Below are positions 17,712-26,406 of a stretch of 64,000 nucleotides of DNA, piece by piece; positions within the stretch are counted from its first letter, which is position 1, and the number at the start of each line of letters is the position of its first letter. The DNA comes from an uncultured Dehalococcoidia bacterium (GTDB taxonomy: Bacteria > Chloroflexota > Dehalococcoidia > Lucifugimonadales > Australimonadaceae), in the NCBI GenBank assembly GCA_958295525.1, contig OY282355.1, positions 310,001 through 374,000 on the forward strand, written 5' to 3'. Position numbers and translations under genes: made by a program. The notes under the pieces were generated by a model. It did no database searches. It was given only the letters and a program-made list of their open reading frames with translations, and was not told where the DNA came from.

Positions 17712-19886
17712 ATGACGATGCGCGTAGTCGGCGCGAGGCGCCCTCGCATAGAAGGCCCCGGCAAGGTGAGCGGCGCGCTGCGCTACGCCGCCGACGTCGA
17801 TCCGGAGGGCTGCCTCTGGGGCAAAATCCTCCGCAGCCCCCACGCCCACGCCCGCATCGTCCGCATTGAAACGGAGCGCGCCAAGCGCGTCCCGGGCGTT
17901 CGCGCCGTCATCACCGGGGCGGAGCATCCCCATTGGATAGGCCGGATGATGCGCGACCTTCCCGTCCTCGCGGTGGACAAGACGCGCTTCATCGGCGAGC
18001 GCGTCGCCGCCGTCGCCGCCGACTCCGCCGACGCGGCCGACGAGGCGCTCGCGCTCATCGAGGCCGAGTACGAGGAACTGCCCGCCGTGTTCGATCTCCG
18101 CGAGGCGCTGACTCCGGGCGCGCCGCTCGTTCACGACGACCCCACGCAGTACGCGGGCGCGTTCGTCCATCCGGAGCGCCCGGACCTGCCGAATCTCTGC
18201 TCCTACGGACGCTGGACGCACGGCGACGCGCAGGCCGCGCTCGACGGCTCGCACCGCGTCTTTGAAAACACGTTCACGACGCAGAAAGAGCATCACGTCT
18301 ATATGGAGACGCACGCCTGCGCCGTTTCCGTTCACGCGGACGGGACGGCGGACGTATGGGCGTCGAACAAGAGCCCGCACTTGCTGCGCGGGCAACTCGC
18401 GGCGTGCATCGGCGTGGAGCCCGCGACGATTCGCGTGCATCCGATGCCGGTCGGGGGCGACTTCGGGGGCAAGGGCTCGCCGATGGACGCGCCCGTCGCC
18501 TATCTCCTCTCCCGCGAGACGGGGCGCCCCGTGAAGATTGTGATGTCGTACCAGGAGGAGTTGCTCGCGGCCAACAGCCGGCATCCGGGGACGATCACCA
18601 TCCGCGCGGGCGTTACGGAGAACGCCGAACTGACCGGAATGCAGGTCGACGCGCGCTTCGACGGCGGCGCCTACGGCGCGTTCAAGCCTGCGCCGAACGT
18701 CAACCTGCACGGCCTGGAGCAGGCCGGCAGTTGCTACAGATTCACCGCGCTGGACGTGAAGAGTTGCATCGGCTACACCAACACGCTCCCCTCCGGCCAT
18801 ATGCGCTCGCCCGGCGGCCCGCAGATCAACTTCGCGGTCGAGGCGCACCTCAATTGCATCGCGGCGGAACTGGGAATGGACGCCGCCGAATTCCGCAGGC
18901 GGAACCTGCTCCGGCAGGGCGACACGGCCCCGAACGGCGAGAAGTGGGGCCTCGTCAAGGCAGTCGAAACGCTGGACGCCGCCGTCGAGAAGATCGGCTG
19001 GAGCGCCCCCAAGCCTCCGTTCACCGGACGCGGCGTCGCAATGTACGAGCGCGGCCCCATCGGCGGCGACTCCAGTTGCCGCCTCATTCTGCATCCCGAC
19101 GCGTCGCTCACGCTGCTCGTCCCCGTCGCCGACCCGGGGCAGGGCGCGTACACCGCGATGCAGCAGATCATCGCCGAGGACTTGGGCGTCGAGCCGCAAA
19201 CCATCTCGGTCGCCGCCGCTCCCACCGACGAATTGCCGTTCGACCTCGGCGTCTCCGGCAGCCGCGTGACGTTCGCGCTCGGCCTGACCGTGCAGGAGGC
19301 GGTCAACGGCCTGCGGGCGCAACTGCGCGAGGCGGCGGGCGGAGCCCCTTTCGCGGAAGCGGCGGCGGAACTCTGCCGCGCCAACGGCGGCGACGTCGCG
19401 GTGGACGCCTACAAGAAAGTGCCGCTCTTCCCCGACCCGCCCTCGACCGAGTTCACGGCCCAGGCCGCCGAGGTGGAGGTTGATCCGGAGACCGGCGCCG
19501 TCGCCGTTCGCAAGATCGTCAGCGCGCACGACGTCGGCGCCGTCATCAACCCCGAAGGCCATCGCGGGCAGATTTTCGGCGGCGCGATTCAGGGGCTCGG
19601 CATGGCCACCGTCGAGGAGCACCTCATCGAGGACGGGCGCCCGCTCGCTCTCAACCTCGCCGACTACAAGATTCCGAACATTATGGACGCGCCCGAATTC
19701 GAGATTGCGCTCATTCCGGGCGGCGAGGGCCCCGGGCCGTTCAACGCGGGCGCGATAGCCGAATCCGCGAACGTTCCGACGGCGTCCGCCATCGCCAACG
19801 CCGTGCACGACGCCATCGGCTTCCCCGTCCATGACCTCCCGCTCACCGCCGAGCGCGTCTACCGCATGCTCCATAGGGAGGAGTGA
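17712..19886 (+). CDS. Molybdopterin-binding subunit of the xanthine dehydrogenase/CO dehydrogenase family
   Basis: 724 residues, close to the usual large-subunit length. The N-terminal a/b-hammerhead domain (residues 1-130, KVSGALRYAADV, FIGERVAAVAA) is followed by the MoCo-binding domain with PVGGDFGGKGS near 255, VADPGQGAYTAMQQ near 475 and the active-site Glu region AGAIAESANVPTA near 680. Such subunits hydroxylate purines, aldehydes, nicotinate-type rings or other substrates and need FAD and [2Fe-2S] subunits. Neither is encoded next to it, so the partners are elsewhere. ATG 17712 follows GAGAGGAGC. The substrate cannot be named from sequence. Confidence 0.9.
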   Translation: MTMRVVGARRPRIEGPGKVSGALRYAADVDPEGCLWGKILRSPHAHARIVRIETERAKRVPGVRAVITGAEHPHWIGRMMRDLPVLAVDKTRFIGERVAAVAADSADAADEALALIEAEYEELPAVFDLREALTPGAPLVHDDPTQYAGAFVHPERPDLPNLCSYGRWTHGDAQAALDGSHRVFENTFTTQKEHHVYMETHACAVSVHADGTADVWASNKSPHLLRGQLAACIGVEPATIRVHPMPVGGDFGGKGSPMDAPVAYLLSRETGRPVKIVMSYQEELLAANSRHPGTITIRAGVTENAELTGMQVDARFDGGAYGAFKPAPNVNLHGLEQAGSCYRFTALDVKSCIGYTNTLPSGHMRSPGGPQINFAVEAHLNCIAAELGMDAAEFRRRNLLRQGDTAPNGEKWGLVKAVETLDAAVEKIGWSAPKPPFTGRGVAMYERGPIGGDSSCRLILHPDASLTLLVPVADPGQGAYTAMQQIIAEDLGVEPQTISVAAAPTDELPFDLGVSGSRVTFALGLTVQEAVNGLRAQLREAAGGAPFAEAAAELCRANGGDVAVDAYKKVPLFPDPPSTEFTAQAAEVEVDPETGAVAVRKIVSAHDVGAVINPEGHRGQIFGGAIQGLGMATVEEHLIEDGRPLALNLADYKIPNIMDAPEFEIALIPGGEGPGPFNAGAIAESANVPTASAIANAVHDAIGFPVHDLPLTAERVYRMLHREE

Positions 19887-19960
19887 GGGGGGCAATAGGC
19901 TTCCGCTTCGCGGGGGCGACGATGGGGACGGGGACGGTCCCGCCCGCCCCGGGCGGCGCG

Positions 19961-20956
19961 CTAGCCGGCGCTGGCCTCCCCAGGAAGACGGGTCGCGTCG
20001 GGCGCGCGCCGTCCGCCGCGGTGGGCGGGAGAGGCGAGCCCCCCGGGAACGGGGCGGAGTTCCTTGCGGAGGTTGAGCAGCCCGGCCTCGTCGGTGCGCC
20101 TGATCTCACTGGAGAACTCCGCGCCCCACACGAGGATGAGGGAGACGAGGTAGAGAAAAAGCATCAGCAAGACGATGGTCGTGATGCTTCCGTAGACAAG
20201 GTCCAGAGTGGAGATGTTGGCCAGGTAGAACGAGAAGCCGAGTTGGGTGAGTTCGAAGCCGATTCCGGCGATGACGCCCGCAGGGATCGCGTCGCGCCAG
20301 CGGACTTTGGCGTCAGGAATGAATTTGTACAGAATGAGGAAGAGAACGGCGCTCAGCAAGACGGAGACGGTGTTGATGATCGTCTCCCATATAAAGAGAA
20401 GGTCGGCTTGGGCGGCTATCGCGCGCCCGATGGTGCCGAGCGCGGCGGTGAAGATGAAGAGCAGCACGACGCCGACCGAGCCCGCGACCTGGCCGACCTG
20501 ATAGAGAACGAAATGGGGCGGCTGGGAGATTTTCCACGCGCGGTTGAGCACGCGGTGCACGGCGCCGAATATGGCGCGCCCCGACCAAATGAGGCCGACG
20601 AGAGCGAGGGCGCTGAATGCTCCGCGTGCGGCGGCGAGCCCCTCGATGTTCCCCCTGACGAGGGCCGAATTGCCCACCCCGGGCAGTTCGCGCCCCAGCA
20701 GATCGAGAAGAACGGTCTCGATCCGCCTGTCGTCTATGAAGTAGCCCCCGATGGCGATGGTGGCGAGCACGAGAGGGAAGAGGGAGAAGATGGCGTAGTA
20801 GGCCACCCCGGCGGCCATATGGGAGCCGTCGTCGCGGGAGAAGTTGAGAAAGGCGCGGTAGACTAACTCTCCGAGAGAGCGCAGGAAAGGAGGCGCGGGG
20901 AAGCGGTGGATGAATGGCCGCGCGCGATCGAGCAGACGCAGATACCACGGGCGCAT
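19961..20956 (-). CDS. YihY/BrkB family integral membrane protein
   Basis: 331 residues with six membrane segments (about residues 45-70, 110-130, 150-180, 190-215, 225-250, 258-285). Family signatures are present: GSHMAAGVAYYAIFSLFPLVL near 44 and YGSITTIVLLMLFLYLVSLILVWGAE near 255. The old label ribonuclease BN for this family is wrong; the proteins are probable transporters or lipid-related membrane factors of unknown role. The cytosolic C-terminal tail is rich in Pro, Arg and Gly. The start is ATG 20956, with TACAAT only six bases upstream and no ribosome site, which suggests a leaderless mRNA. Confidence 0.88.
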   Translation of the reverse strand: MRPWYLRLLDRARPFIHRFPAPPFLRSLGELVYRAFLNFSRDDGSHMAAGVAYYAIFSLFPLVLATIAIGGYFIDDRRIETVLLDLLGRELPGVGNSALVRGNIEGLAAARGAFSALALVGLIWSGRAIFGAVHRVLNRAWKISQPPHFVLYQVGQVAGSVGVVLLFIFTAALGTIGRAIAAQADLLFIWETIINTVSVLLSAVLFLILYKFIPDAKVRWRDAIPAGVIAGIGFELTQLGFSFYLANISTLDLVYGSITTIVLLMLFLYLVSLILVWGAEFSSEIRRTDEAGLLNLRKELRPVPGGLASPAHRGGRRAPDATRLPGEASAG

Positions 20957-20962
20957 GCGTCA

Positions 20963-20968
20963 ATTGTA
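20963..20968 (-). promoter_or_regulatory. -10 element abutting the BrkB-like start
   Basis: TACAAT on the minus strand, then six bases, then ATG 20956. Expected transcription start coincides with the start codon. Confidence 0.45.
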
Positions 20969-20991
20969 CGGCGGAGAAGGGGCGAAACGCC

Positions 20992-21846
20992 CTACGATAC
21001 GCTTGCGCGCCACGGCGAGTTTGCCGTCGCCGCCAGAAACGCGGCGTGGACTTCCGGGGCGCCCGCGGCGATGCTGCCGCTCTCCGGGGAAAGCGGCGCG
21101 CCGTTGAGCGTCGTCGCTGTGCCGCCGGCCTCGCGCACGAAGAGAATGGCCGCCGCCATATCCCACGGCTGGAGGTAGTGGTGGGCGTAGAGTTCGAGCC
21201 GCCCGCATCCCGCGTAGGCGATTCCGAGCGCCGCGGAGCCCATCATCCGCGCGGACTGAAAGCCCGGCCACAGGTCGGCGACCGCCCCCAGCAGCAGTTT
21301 GCCCTCCGGCCCCTTGTAGCCGACGTCAAAGCCCAGCAACGACTCCTCGAGGCGCGTTTCGCTCGATACGGCGGCGGGCGCGCCGTTGAGCGTCGCGCCG
21401 CGTCCCGCGGCGGCGGCGAACGTTTCGTTGCGCGCAGGATCCACGATGGCCGCGGCGAGAGGCTCGCCGTCCATCCAAAGCCCCACGCTGGCGCAGTAGT
21501 GGGGGAGGCCGCTGGCGAAATTCCGCGTGCCGTCGAGCGGGTCGACGTGCCAGCGGAACGCCGACCCGCCCCCGTGCGCGCCCGACTCCTCGGCGACAAT
21601 TTCGTGATCGGGAAAGGCTCCGCGCAAAACGGCGAGCGCCGCGTTCTCCGCCGCGCCGTCGACCTCCGTGACGCGGTCGTTCCATCCGCCTTTGGTGCGG
21701 AGGCCAAGCCGCTCGCGGGCGTCGGGAAGCAGCGCGTCGGGGATGCGGCGGGCGATCTGAACCGCGGCGGCGTTGGCGGCGCGGAGAGCGACCTGCAGCG
21801 CGTCGCTTCCGTCCGCCGCGATAGGCGACTCAGGCGGAACGGCCAC
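20992..21846 (-). CDS. Inositol monophosphatase family phosphatase
   Basis: 284 residues. The Li+-sensitive, Mg2+-dependent phosphatase motifs are all present: IVAEESG near residue 86, WHVDPLDGTRNFASG near 101-115 and LQPWDMAAAILFVREAGG near 228. Members act on inositol-1-phosphate, histidinol-phosphate, PAP or fructose-1,6-bisphosphate, and sequence alone does not decide between them. The GTG start at 21846 begins three bases after the trpS stop, so the two genes probably form an operon. Longer frames would run back into trpS. Confidence 0.87.
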   Translation of the reverse strand: MAVPPESPIAADGSDALQVALRAANAAAVQIARRIPDALLPDARERLGLRTKGGWNDRVTEVDGAAENAALAVLRGAFPDHEIVAEESGAHGGGSAFRWHVDPLDGTRNFASGLPHYCASVGLWMDGEPLAAAIVDPARNETFAAAAGRGATLNGAPAAVSSETRLEESLLGFDVGYKGPEGKLLLGAVADLWPGFQSARMMGSAALGIAYAGCGRLELYAHHYLQPWDMAAAILFVREAGGTATTLNGAPLSPESGSIAAGAPEVHAAFLAATANSPWRASVS

Positions 21847-21848
21847 CG

Positions 21849-22844
21849 CTAGCGCAGCCCCATCCGCTCGTAGACTTCGCCGACGGTTTCGGACGCGACG
21901 GCGCGGGCGCGCTCCGCTCCGGCGGCGAGTATCTCGCGCACGCGGCCAGGAGACTCCGCAAGTTCGCGGCGGCGCTCGCGGAACTCGCGGAAGTAAGCGT
22001 TGACGCCCTCCGCAAGGTCGCGCTTGTCGTCCACGCAGCCAATGTCCGCGCTCTCGCACCGGCGGCGTATCTCCTCGATCTTGCCCGGATTGAAAAGTTT
22101 CTGGAGAGCGAAGACATTGCAGACGTCGGGCCTGCCGGGATCGGAGCGCCGCATGCGCTGGGGATCGGTGACCATCGTCATCGCGCGGGCGGCGGTCTCC
22201 TCGTCGGACGCGGCGAGTTCCAGGTGATTGTCGAGGCTCTTGCTCATCTTGTTCTCGCCGTCCGTGCCGGTGATGCTCGGCGAATCGGTGAGCAGAGTTT
22301 GGGGTTCGGGGAAAGTGTCGCCGTAGAGCCGGTTGAATCTGCGGACGATCTCCCGGGAGATTTCGAGGTGCGGCGCCTGGTCTATGCCCACGGGCACCTT
22401 GTCGGCCTTATAGATCACGATGTCGGCGGTCTGGAGCACCGGGTAGCCGACGAGACCGAAAGGAACGTTCTCCTCGTGCTCTCCGATCTGCCGGACGCGC
22501 TCCTTGAAGGTGGGGACGCGCATCAGCCAGCCGAGGGGCGCGCTCATACTGAGCAGCCCCTGCAGAACGAGGTGCTCCGGAACTTGGGATTGGACGAAGA
22601 GCACGGAGCGTTCCGGGTCGAGCCCGGCGGCCAGCCAGTCGAGCGCCATCTCATGCGCGTCGGGGGCGATGGTTCGCACCTCCTCCGCGCCGGAGAGCGT
22701 GGTGAGCGCGTGGACGTCGGCGATCATATAGAAGCAGTCGTAGTCCTCCTGCAGCCGCGTCCAGTTCTGGAGCGCGCCGAAGTAGTTGCCGAGGTGCAGC
22801 CTGCCTGAGGGGCGCATTCCGGAGAGTATGGTTCCGCTGGTCAT
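21849..22844 (-). CDS. trpS: Tryptophanyl-tRNA synthetase
   Basis: 331 residues of class I aminoacyl-tRNA synthetase. The HIGH-type motif is SGRLHLGNYFGAL (residues about 12-24) and the KMSKS motif is GENKMSKSLDN near 190. The Trp-binding region YPVLQTADIVIYKADKVPVG and DQAPHLEISREI are typical. ATG 22844 (MTSGTILSGMRPSG) follows GAGGGTG. A 13-codon upstream extension exists but is not conserved in type. Pairs with the inositol-phosphatase-like gene downstream. Confidence 0.95.
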   Translation of the reverse strand: MTSGTILSGMRPSGRLHLGNYFGALQNWTRLQEDYDCFYMIADVHALTTLSGAEEVRTIAPDAHEMALDWLAAGLDPERSVLFVQSQVPEHLVLQGLLSMSAPLGWLMRVPTFKERVRQIGEHEENVPFGLVGYPVLQTADIVIYKADKVPVGIDQAPHLEISREIVRRFNRLYGDTFPEPQTLLTDSPSITGTDGENKMSKSLDNHLELAASDEETAARAMTMVTDPQRMRRSDPGRPDVCNVFALQKLFNPGKIEEIRRRCESADIGCVDDKRDLAEGVNAYFREFRERRRELAESPGRVREILAAGAERARAVASETVGEVYERMGLR

Positions 22845-22882
22845 TCGTCGTTCACCCTCGCGCCGCGTCGCGCGTCGGCGCA

Positions 22883-22888
22883 ATTGTA
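22883..22888 (-). promoter_or_regulatory. Possible -10 element of trpS
   Basis: TACAAT on the minus strand 38 bp before the trpS start. No good -35. Confidence 0.35.
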
Positions 22889-23126
22889 GGCGATTGCCGC
22901 CCGGAGCGCGACTTGCGCCTCTCCAAGAGGAGGAGTCTCCAACTTCTCCGATGGAGTTGACGCTGGGGTCGCTGAGCCGCGCGCCGCGTGAATGTAGGCG
23001 TTCTCCGACAGGCGCGCCGCATCAGTCGCTTGGCTCGTTGAGTTCTATGGAGTACTCGCCGCGAGCGCAGGAGGCGGCCTCGCGACCCCTTGCCGTCTCC
23101 TGCGATAGGCGAATGAGCGCGGGGAT

Positions 23127-23155
23127 TTGACCATTCGCGCTCGCCTTCCTAGAAT
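23127..23155 (+). promoter_or_regulatory. Promoter of the bifunctional-nuclease gene
   Basis: TTGACC (23127-23132), 17-bp spacer, TAGAAT (23150-23155). Predicted start near 23162 gives a leader of about 15 nt before ATG 23177. Confidence 0.6.
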
Positions 23156-23176
23156 AGAGGGCGGAGGCCGCTTGCC

Positions 23177-23863
23177 ATGCAAGAGATGTTCATAGACAGC
23201 ATTCGGGTGAGCCTGATGAATTACCAGCGCGTGGTGATTCTGAAGGAGCGGCACGCGGACCGCTATCTGCCGATCCGCATCGGGTCGCCGGAGGCGGACG
23301 CGATCGCGCTGAAGTTGCAGGACGTGACGGCGGCGCGCCCGCTGACGCACGACTTGCTGCGGTCGGTGATCACGGCGCTGGGCGCGACCGTGCGGCACGT
23401 GGTGGTCACCGACTTGGAGCAGGACACGTTCTTCGCCAAACTGGCGCTGCGGCTGTCGGACGGCACGGAGGCGGAGATCGACTGCCGCCCAAGCGACGCG
23501 ATAGCGGTGGCGGTTCGGGAGGGGCAACTGGTCACGGGGAAGGACGGCGAGGAGCGCTGGTTCTCGTCGCTGAACGAGGTGGAGGCGTTTCTGAAGCAGG
23601 AGGGGTACGCGGAGGATGCGGCCGGGGACGCGGCGCGGTCGAAAGCGCCGATCTACGTGGAGGACCAGGTGCTGGAGCGCGCGGGGGTCACCCTGGACGC
23701 GGACGTGAAGGACGAGGGAGACGAGAATTCGCGGCAGCCGCGCCGGAGGCCGCGCTCGGCGCAGAAGGGCGTCAGCGCGGAGGAGATCGAGAAGATGTCC
23801 GCGTTCTCCGACTTCCTGCAGGACTTGCCCGGCTTGGAAGACCTCGGCAAAAAGGAATCGTGA
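23177..23863 (+). CDS. Bifunctional nuclease family protein (BFN, DUF151)
   Basis: 228 residues. Residues 1-135 form the BFN domain with YLPIRIGSPEADAIAL and the hallmark DCRPSDAIAVAVR (about residues 113-125). Homologues in plants have RNase and DNase activity, and the Thermotoga structure is a trimer. Bacterial roles are unclear. The C-terminal 70 residues are charged and likely disordered, ending in a helix (EEIEKMSAFSDFLQDL) reminiscent of UvrB/UvrC-type interaction tails. It is directly upstream of the ATP synthase cluster but separated by 530 bp of repeats. Confidence 0.87.
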   Translation: MQEMFIDSIRVSLMNYQRVVILKERHADRYLPIRIGSPEADAIALKLQDVTAARPLTHDLLRSVITALGATVRHVVVTDLEQDTFFAKLALRLSDGTEAEIDCRPSDAIAVAVREGQLVTGKDGEERWFSSLNEVEAFLKQEGYAEDAAGDAARSKAPIYVEDQVLERAGVTLDADVKDEGDENSRQPRRRPRSAQKGVSAEEIEKMSAFSDFLQDLPGLEDLGKKES

Positions 23864-24393
23864 GCGGGCGTGCTCCCAGTAGGTTCCCGCTTTCGCGGGA
23901 ATGACGGGGCTCTAGGGCAAGAGTGGAGCGGCGATTCGCGCCGCCCGCCGAGTTCCTGTCCACTCACGTTCACCGGACGCCCTGTTGGGAGGAAGGCGGT
24001 TGGGCTTGCCCGTCCGGAGCGTCCCCGTCGCATCTCGTCATTCCCGCGCAACCTCCCGTCATTCCCGCGCAGGCGGGAATTCAGCAGGACGGCGTTTGCG
24101 CCGCTCCCCATCGCAACACAGGCCCCGTCATTCCCGCACAACCTCCCGTCATTCCCGCGCAGGCGGGAATCCAGCAGGACGGCGTTTGCGCCGCTCCCCT
24201 TCGCAACACAGGCCCCGTCATTCCCGCGCAACCTCCCGACCGGCCCGCCTAACCTCCCGCCCATCCCGGGTAATTCTCCGTCATTCCCGCGTAGGCGGGA
24301 ATCTCGCCTGCCCCTCGCTCTTGCCGGGCGGAGGTGGGGCGTTTGCGCGGGCGGCGGGCGTTGTGATACGATTCACGGAACCTCCCGCGCCGT
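23864..24393. repeat. Repeat-filled gap with a 90-bp tandem array of palindrome-bearing units
   Basis: One palindromic element lies at 23882-23907. From 24036 a 90-bp unit recurs at 24126 and, truncated, at 24216. Each unit has an unpaired half-site (CGTCATTCCCGCGCAACCTCC), a full palindrome, and a constant GCAGGACGGCGTTTGCGCCG block. A further palindrome lies at 24281-24306. Apparent reading frames here are repeat translations without ribosome sites. Confidence 0.8.
24343..24372 (+). promoter_or_regulatory. Possible promoter of the ATP synthase operon
   Basis: TTGCGC (24343-24348), 18-bp spacer, TACGAT (24367-24372), 21 bp before the first gene. A modest match, chosen by position. Confidence 0.3.
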
Positions 24394-24636
24394 ATGAGAA
24401 ACCGTCCCTGGTGGGTATCGGCGGCGCAGTTCACCGGCCTCGGCTGGTACGTGGCGGCGGCGATTGTGCTGCCGACGCTGGGGGGAGCATGGCTCGACGG
24501 CAGGCTGGGGGCGTCGCCTCTGTTTCTGCTGGCGGGCCTCCTGCTGGGGGTGGCCGCCGCGTTCTACGGAGCGTACCGGATGGCGGCGGAGTTCCTCGCC
24601 GGCGGGAGGAAGAACGACAAGGACGGCGGAGACTGA
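24394..24636 (+). CDS. AtpZ/AtpI family protein, first gene of the ATP synthase operon
   Basis: 80 residues with two membrane helices (about 12-32 and 41-61) separated by a short WLDGRLGASP turn, and a charged tail (GGRKNDKDGGD). This is the layout of AtpZ (AtpQ-like) proteins. AtpI/AtpZ assist c-ring assembly and Mg2+ or Ca2+ handling in F-type ATP synthases. Its position directly before atpB supports the call. The next start lies seven bases after the stop. Confidence 0.75.
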   Translation: MRNRPWWVSAAQFTGLGWYVAAAIVLPTLGGAWLDGRLGASPLFLLAGLLLGVAAAFYGAYRMAAEFLAGGRKNDKDGGD

Positions 24637-24643
24637 ACGGACA

Positions 24644-25504
24644 GTGAAGAAGCGTTTGATACTGCTGGCGGCGCTTGCGCTGGCGGTCGCCGGTTTGGGG
24701 CTTGGGGCCATCGGCCGGGGCATCCTGCCGGTGCCCGAGGTGCACCTCGCGCCGCAGAAGGTGTTCAGCGTCGGCGGGTTCGCAGTCACGAACACGCTGC
24801 TCTCCGCGTGGCTGACGTCGCTCGTCATCGCGCTGCTGTTCGGACTGGGGACGCGGCGGATGGCGGTCGTGCCGGGCCGGCTGCAGGGGTTCCTGGAGTT
24901 CTTCATCGAGACGCTGTACGGGTTCGTGCGCGGCATCGCCGGGGAGCGGTACGCTAAGCCGTTCTTCCCGATTCTGGCGACGATCTTCATTTTCGTGGCG
25001 TTCAACGCTTGGATGGCCCTGCTGCCGATCTACCCGAACGTAGGATTTATGGGAGAGAAGGACGGGCAGGCGTACGTGGCCACGCATCTGTTCCGCAGCG
25101 CGGGGACGGACATCAATATGCCGCTCGCGCTGGCGATCATCTCGTTCCTGTTCTTCGAGGTCTGGGGGTTCCGGGCGCACAAGGCGGGCTACCTGCGGGA
25201 GTTCTTCCGGTTCGGGAACCCGATTCAGACGTTCATCGGGCTGCTGGAGTTGATCAGCCACTTCATCCGGGTGATCAGTTTCACGTTCCGTCTCTTCGGC
25301 AATATGCTGGCCGGGGAGATCGTGCTGTTTATGATGACGTTCCTGACGATCTTCATCACGCCCATCATCTTCTACGGGCTGGAGATTCTCGTGGGCGGAG
25401 TGCAAGCGCTGGTCTTTATGGGGCTGACGCTGGTGTTCGCCGTGTCGGCGGTCGCGTCGCACGGAGGGCATGGAGAGAGTCACGCGGCGGCAGAGCCGCG
25501 TTAG
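24644..25504 (+). CDS. atpB: F0F1 ATP synthase subunit a
   Basis: 286 residues. This membrane stator subunit provides the two proton half-channels. An N-terminal hydrophobic segment is followed by the family's helices. The conserved channel helix ISFTFRLFGNMLAGE carries the essential Arg (about residue 220), with an Asn nearby. The C-terminal helix ends VQALVFMGLTLVFAVSAV, with a His-rich GGHGESH tail. GTG 24644 is chosen because it follows the upstream stop closely, whereas the longer open frame reads through that gene. Confidence 0.93.
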   Translation: MKKRLILLAALALAVAGLGLGAIGRGILPVPEVHLAPQKVFSVGGFAVTNTLLSAWLTSLVIALLFGLGTRRMAVVPGRLQGFLEFFIETLYGFVRGIAGERYAKPFFPILATIFIFVAFNAWMALLPIYPNVGFMGEKDGQAYVATHLFRSAGTDINMPLALAIISFLFFEVWGFRAHKAGYLREFFRFGNPIQTFIGLLELISHFIRVISFTFRLFGNMLAGEIVLFMMTFLTIFITPIIFYGLEILVGGVQALVFMGLTLVFAVSAVASHGGHGESHAAAEPR

Positions 25505-25568
25505 GAGCGTCCGCAAGCCGGGCGCGCGACGCGCGGACATCGGAAGGCGCAACCAAGGAGGTTGGACA

Positions 25569-25814
25569 ATGGAAGGAATCACCGCTGACGCGGCAAGGTA
25601 TCTCGCCATCGGCTTGGCCGGTCTTGGCCTGGCCGGGGTGGGCATCGGCCTGGGCATCCTGGGCAACGGGGCGATGAACGCTCTGGGCAGGAACCCGGAG
25701 GCCCGCGACGCGATCGCGCCGAACATGATTCTGGCGCTCGCGTTCACGGAGGCGATCGGCATCTACGGGCTGGTCGTCGCGATCCTGCTCATCTTCGTCG
25801 CGCAGCCGTTCTAG
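25569..25814 (+). CDS. atpE: F0F1 ATP synthase subunit c
   Basis: 81 residues, two membrane helices joined by the polar loop GRNPEAR. The ion-carrying acid is Glu61 in LAFTEAIGIYGL. The glutamine and Glu-Ser/Thr pattern of sodium-dependent c-rings is absent, so this is a proton-type ring. ATG 25569 is preceded by AAGGAGG with good spacing, one of the strongest ribosome sites in the operon, matching the high copy number needed for c. Confidence 0.95.
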   Translation: MEGITADAARYLAIGLAGLGLAGVGIGLGILGNGAMNALGRNPEARDAIAPNMILALAFTEAIGIYGLVVAILLIFVAQPF

Positions 25815-25851
25815 CAATGAGCGGCGTATCCGATTCGAGGAGGCGGCCGAC

Positions 25852-26397
25852 GTGCGCGCAGTTCCCTTACTAGCGGAAGAAGCGGCGAGCGGCATCGGGG
25901 CGCTGGGGATCGACTGGACGAGCCTGCTCGTCTACCTGGTGAACTTCGCCGTTCTCGGCGCCATCCTCTACTTCTTCGCGTACAAGCGGATCCTGGGGAT
26001 GCTCGACGCGCGGTCGAGCCGCATCCGGGAGAGTTTGGAGGAAGCGGAGCGCGCGCGGCGCGAGTCCCAGGAGCAGCGGGAAGCGATGGAGCGCTCGCTG
26101 CGAGAGGGGCGCGAGGCCGGGCAGCAAGCCCTGGCCGAGGCTCGCGAGGCCGCCGAGCGCTACCGCGAGCAGCAGGCGGAGCAGGCGCGCGCCGAGGCCG
26201 CCCAACTGCTCGAGCGCGCCCGCGAGGAGATTCGCCAGGAGCGCGACGCCGCAGTCGAGCAAGTGCGCTCGGAGTTCGGCGCGCTCGCGGTTTCGGCGGC
26301 GGAGCGCATCATCCGGCGGTCGCTGGACGCGGACGCGCACCGCGACCTGATAGACGAGGCGCTCGCGGAACGCGACGCCGGCGCAGGGCGGAACTAG
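25852..26397 (+). CDS. atpF: F0F1 ATP synthase subunit b
   Basis: 181 residues. A single N-terminal membrane helix (about residues 22-45, LLVYLVNFAVLGAILYFF) is followed by a long Arg/Glu/Ala-rich coiled coil that forms the peripheral stalk, and an end that contacts delta. Start is GTG 25852 after GAGGAGG, 37 bp after atpE. Confidence 0.93.
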   Translation: MRAVPLLAEEAASGIGALGIDWTSLLVYLVNFAVLGAILYFFAYKRILGMLDARSSRIRESLEEAERARRESQEQREAMERSLREGREAGQQALAEAREAAERYREQQAEQARAEAAQLLERAREEIRQERDAAVEQVRSEFGALAVSAAERIIRRSLDADAHRDLIDEALAERDAGAGRN

Positions 26398-26406
26398 GAG
26401 CCGGCG

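Larger units (their letters stand above)
22845..23176. other. Divergent intergenic region trpS / bifunctional nuclease
   Basis: This 332-bp gap contains the trpS -10 element near its left end and the promoter of the downstream gene near its right end. The middle holds an AGTCTCC/GGAGTTGA region of little visible structure. No ORF with a ribosome site, no RNA fold and no copy of the dispersed palindrome was recognised. Confidence 0.4.
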
